Assembly: GCA_046350115.1 (NCBI GenBank)
Contig: JAXMAZ010000018.1
Coordinates: 62,001-126,000 of the forward strand
Length of the DNA: 64,000 nucleotides
Source: JAXMAZ01 sp046350115
Lineage (GTDB): Bacteria; Planctomycetota; Planctomycetia; Gemmatales; Gemmataceae
Reading direction: 5' to 3'
The position numbers were made by a program, and so were the translations under genes. The notes below the pieces were generated by a model. That model ran no database searches. It worked only from the letters and a program-made list of their open reading frames with translations, and was not told where the DNA came from. Positions 61,951-64,000 of the stretch are shown one piece after another; position 1 is the first letter of the stretch, and each line of letters begins with the position of its first letter.

Positions 61951-64000
61951 ATGTTCCAGATGCTGGCACTGAGTCTCGTCCTCGCCCAGCCGCCGGCCAA
62001 GGCGAACCCGAAGTACGCCGTCCCGTGGTACGTCCCCGCCCCCGTCCGGGACATGGACGCGGTGAAGATGTACTTCGCCATTAAGGGCGGGTCGATGCTG
62101 GGGCCGGGCGAAGGCTGGTTCGGCCCGGCCGAGCAGCGGCACACCTGGGACTGGCTGGCCGCCCAGCACAAGGTCGAGAAGGACGAGGCCATATCCAAGG
62201 ACAAGTTCCGTGGGCCGTCGGACCTGTTCGCCCGGCTCGACCGGGACGGCAACGGCTCGATCAAGAAGGACGATTTCGACTGGAGCAACGCCTCCGAGTA
62301 CGTCCGCCAACTGAGCGAGGCCCGGTGGTGGACCGGCCGCAACGACGCGGACGACGACTCCCGGCTGTCCAAGACAGAGTGGGACAAGATTTTCGAGAAG
62401 GCGGCCGCGGGTAAGGGCTACCTCAGCCCGGAGGACGTGCGGGCGGTCCTGTTCCCGCCGGTGCCGGCGCGGTCCGGCGGGTTCAACCCGGGCGATAAGC
62501 CGAGCAAGGCGAAGCTGTTCCAGGGGCTGTTCACCGCCGAGATCGGCTCGCCGTTCCCCGGCCCGGGCGTGGGCGCGGCGGCCCCGGACTTCACCCTGCC
62601 GACGGCCGACGGCCAGCGGCAGATCACCCTGTCCGAGTTCGGCAAAGACAAACCGGTGGTGCTGATCTTCGGCAGCTTCACCTGAGGGCCGTACCGGGCC
62701 CAGTTTGGGTCCCTCGAAGCCCTGCACGCGAAGTACGGGGACCGGGTGGCGTTCCTCGGGGTGTACGTCCGGGAGGCCCACCCGACGGACGGCTGGCGGA
62801 TGGCGTCCAACGACAAGGCCGGGGTGGTGTTCGCCCAGCCGAAGACGACGGCCGAGCGGTTCGGCGTGGCCAAGCAGTGTTCGACCGCCCTGAAGATGAC
62901 GATCCCGCTGGTGGTGGACGACGTGACCGACCGGGTCGGCCACCTGTACAGCGGGATGCCGGACCGGTTGTACCTGATCGACCGGACGGGGAAGGTGGCG
63001 TACAAGGGCGGCCGAGGGCCGTTCGGGTTCAAGCCGGGCGAGCTGGAACAGGCGATCAACCTGCTCCAACTGGACGAGTCGTTGCAGCGGTCCAAGCCGG
63101 CCGCCGAGGGCGCGCCGCCGCTGGCGATGCTCTCGGACGACCAGGCGTGGGCGGCACTGCCCGCGGCGTCGACGCCGAAGGCCGGGCCGCTGCCGGGGTG
63201 GGCGAAGGCGCTGGCCGGCCCCCTGCCCCGCACCACCACGGCGATGCTGGAGCTGGACCACATCGTCCGGGCGACCCCGCCGGTCGACGCAAAGCTGGCC
63301 GCCAAGGTGCGGTGGGCGGCGGCGAACGCCAACGGCTGCCGGGCCGGCGAAGCCATCGCCATCGGCGACCTGCTCCGAGCCGGCGGCAGCGCGGGCGATG
63401 TCACGGCGTTGGTCGACGACTGGGACCGGTTGCCGGCGGCCGAGCGGACGACGTTGAAGTTCGCCCGCAAGCTGAGCCGGATGGCCTCATCGGTCAGCGA
63501 CGCGGAGTTCGCCGAGGTCCGTGCGATCCACGGCGACGCCGGGGCGGTCGGGCTGACGCTGCTGCTCGCCTACGCCAACTTCCAGGACCGATTGCTACTG
63601 AGCCTCGGGCTGCCGGCCGACGTTCTGCCGCCGGTCAACGTCCAGTTCGCCCGGCCGTACCAGGGCGGGGAGACCCTCACGCGGTCGCTGCCGGTCGACC
63701 CGCCGCCGGGGCCGCCGGCCCGGTTCACCGACCCGAACTGGCTGCGGGTCGGGGCCGACTCGCTGCGGGCGGCGATGGCCGGGCAGAAGACCCGCTCGCC
63801 CCGGGTGCCGGTGCCGGCGGTCAGCGACAAGTCGCCGTCGAAGATCCGCTGGAGCCGCACCGTCGTCGGCTACCAGCCGGAGATCGGCAAAGCCTGGCTG
63901 AACTGCCTGCGGACGTTCGAGGCGGAGGCCAAGCAGGACCGGGTGTTCGAGGAGAGCCTGTTCTGGATCGTCACCCGGACGATCGACTGCTTCTACTGAA
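61951..64000 (+). CDS. putative double-selenocysteine protein: EF-hands, deiodinase-like redoxin and AhpD/CMD domains (partial, runs off the window)
   Basis: ATG 61951 with GGGGAG upstream. A short hydrophobic leader (MFQMLALSLVLAQPPAKA) is followed by two EF-hands: D97-x-D99-x-N101...D108 and D132-x-D134-x-D136...E143. Residues ~190-360 form a redoxin/deiodinase domain: LPTADGQRQITLSEFGKDKP, then FGSFT, codon 245 = TGA (62683-62685), GPYRAQF, and FLGVYVREAHPTDGW. Iodothyronine deiodinases read FGS-x-T-U-x-P-F ... Y-x-x-EAHP-x-DGW, so UGA is at the selenocysteine site. The frame stays open for 437 further codons: a degenerate CMD domain (NANGCRAGEA), a linker, and LFWIVTRTIDCFY followed by TGA as codon 683 (63997-63999). 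The paralogue at 55166 has LFWIVSRANNCQYC here, so the TGA again replaces a Cys. The protein likely continues ~340 aa beyond the window. If UGA stops, the product would be a 244-aa fragment without the active site. Confidence 0.83.
62686..62722 (+). promoter_or_regulatory. candidate bacterial SECIS element
   Basis: Directly after the UGA (62683-62685): GGGC (62686-62689) can pair with GCCC (62719-62722). The upper stem GGGCCC (62696-62701) pairs with GGGUCC (62707-62712), and the apical loop is AGUUU (62702-62706) with G in its second place. Sixteen nt separate UGA from the loop, at the short end of the range known for bacterial SECIS elements. This is a hand-drawn fold. Confidence 0.6.

Noticed and set aside
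62683..62685. TGA as an ordinary stop, giving a 244-aa EF-hand/redoxin fragment and a second gene starting at GTG 62746
   Set aside because: The split falls within one conserved domain, the downstream GTG has no Shine-Dalgarno and would remove the active site, and the residues on both sides match deiodinases without a gap.
1..64000. tRNA or rRNA genes
   Set aside because: No cloverleaf with a GGTTCGAATC-type T arm and no conserved rRNA words were recognised on either strand.

Overview
The window reads as chromosomal DNA of a planctomycete, most likely of the family Gemmataceae. The evidence is very high GC (about 70% by eye), two DUF1559 prepilin-like proteins with the IELLVVIAIIA leader, a giant PVC-type cytochrome/DUF1080 protein, a TIGR02996-type small protein, ASPIC/UnbV (CRTAC1-like) lipoproteins, and many short GC-rich inverted repeats between genes. 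No rRNA, tRNA, CRISPR array or replication origin was seen.

Layout. 0-17.6 kb: a partial DUF1080 protein, an ABC permease, an SDR epimerase, a polytopic GT-C-like membrane protein, a glutamate dehydrogenase-family enzyme, then a lysine 2,3-aminomutase homologue followed by two ATP-grasp ligases (the second fused to a GNAT domain) around a DUF4058-type gene. A YkgJ-type Cys-cluster protein, a STAS/anti-sigma-kinase pair and an ABC exporter follow. 17.7-26.4 kb: a cyclic beta-1,2-glucan synthase (NdvB-type) gene of about 2,800 codons, broken by a ~97-bp inverted-repeat element and by a 1-nt frameshift in a C6 run. 26.5-33 kb: a small HEAGH zinc protease, a CAP-domain protein, an exported internally repeated protein and a 1,353-aa PVC-type cytochrome. 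33-34 kb: a decayed IS630-family element with perfect 25-bp ends and a TA duplication. 34-42 kb: RecQ, topoisomerase IB, a PIN toxin/antitoxin pair overlapping mscL, two small Gemmata-type proteins, CobL (CbiE-CbiT fusion) and NhaA. 42-47 kb: a TPR protein, an alpha/beta hydrolase and a frameshifted membrane-TPR protein. 47.6-64 kb: a secreted and redox region with DUF1559 genes, small lipoproteins, a TPR protein, two CRTAC1-like lipoproteins (one with an in-frame TAG), a pentaheme membrane cytochrome, a CMD/AhpD-like protein and, at the right edge, a probable selenoprotein.

The most notable object is the gene at 61951-64000+. It encodes EF-hands, then an iodothyronine-deiodinase-like redoxin domain in which TGA sits exactly at the deiodinase selenocysteine (GSFT-UGA-GPY ... 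EAHPTDGW). A hairpin of bacterial SECIS geometry follows it. Two degenerate or active AhpD/CMD domains come next, and the reading frame reaches a second TGA at the second Cys of the CxxC motif (CFY-UGA), 1 base before the window ends. A Cys-containing relative of its C-terminal part lies 6 kb upstream (55166-56557). A second theme is the density of at least eight families of short inverted repeats. Several supply the stop codons of neighbouring genes, one sits in a coding sequence and one has been entered by the IS630 element.
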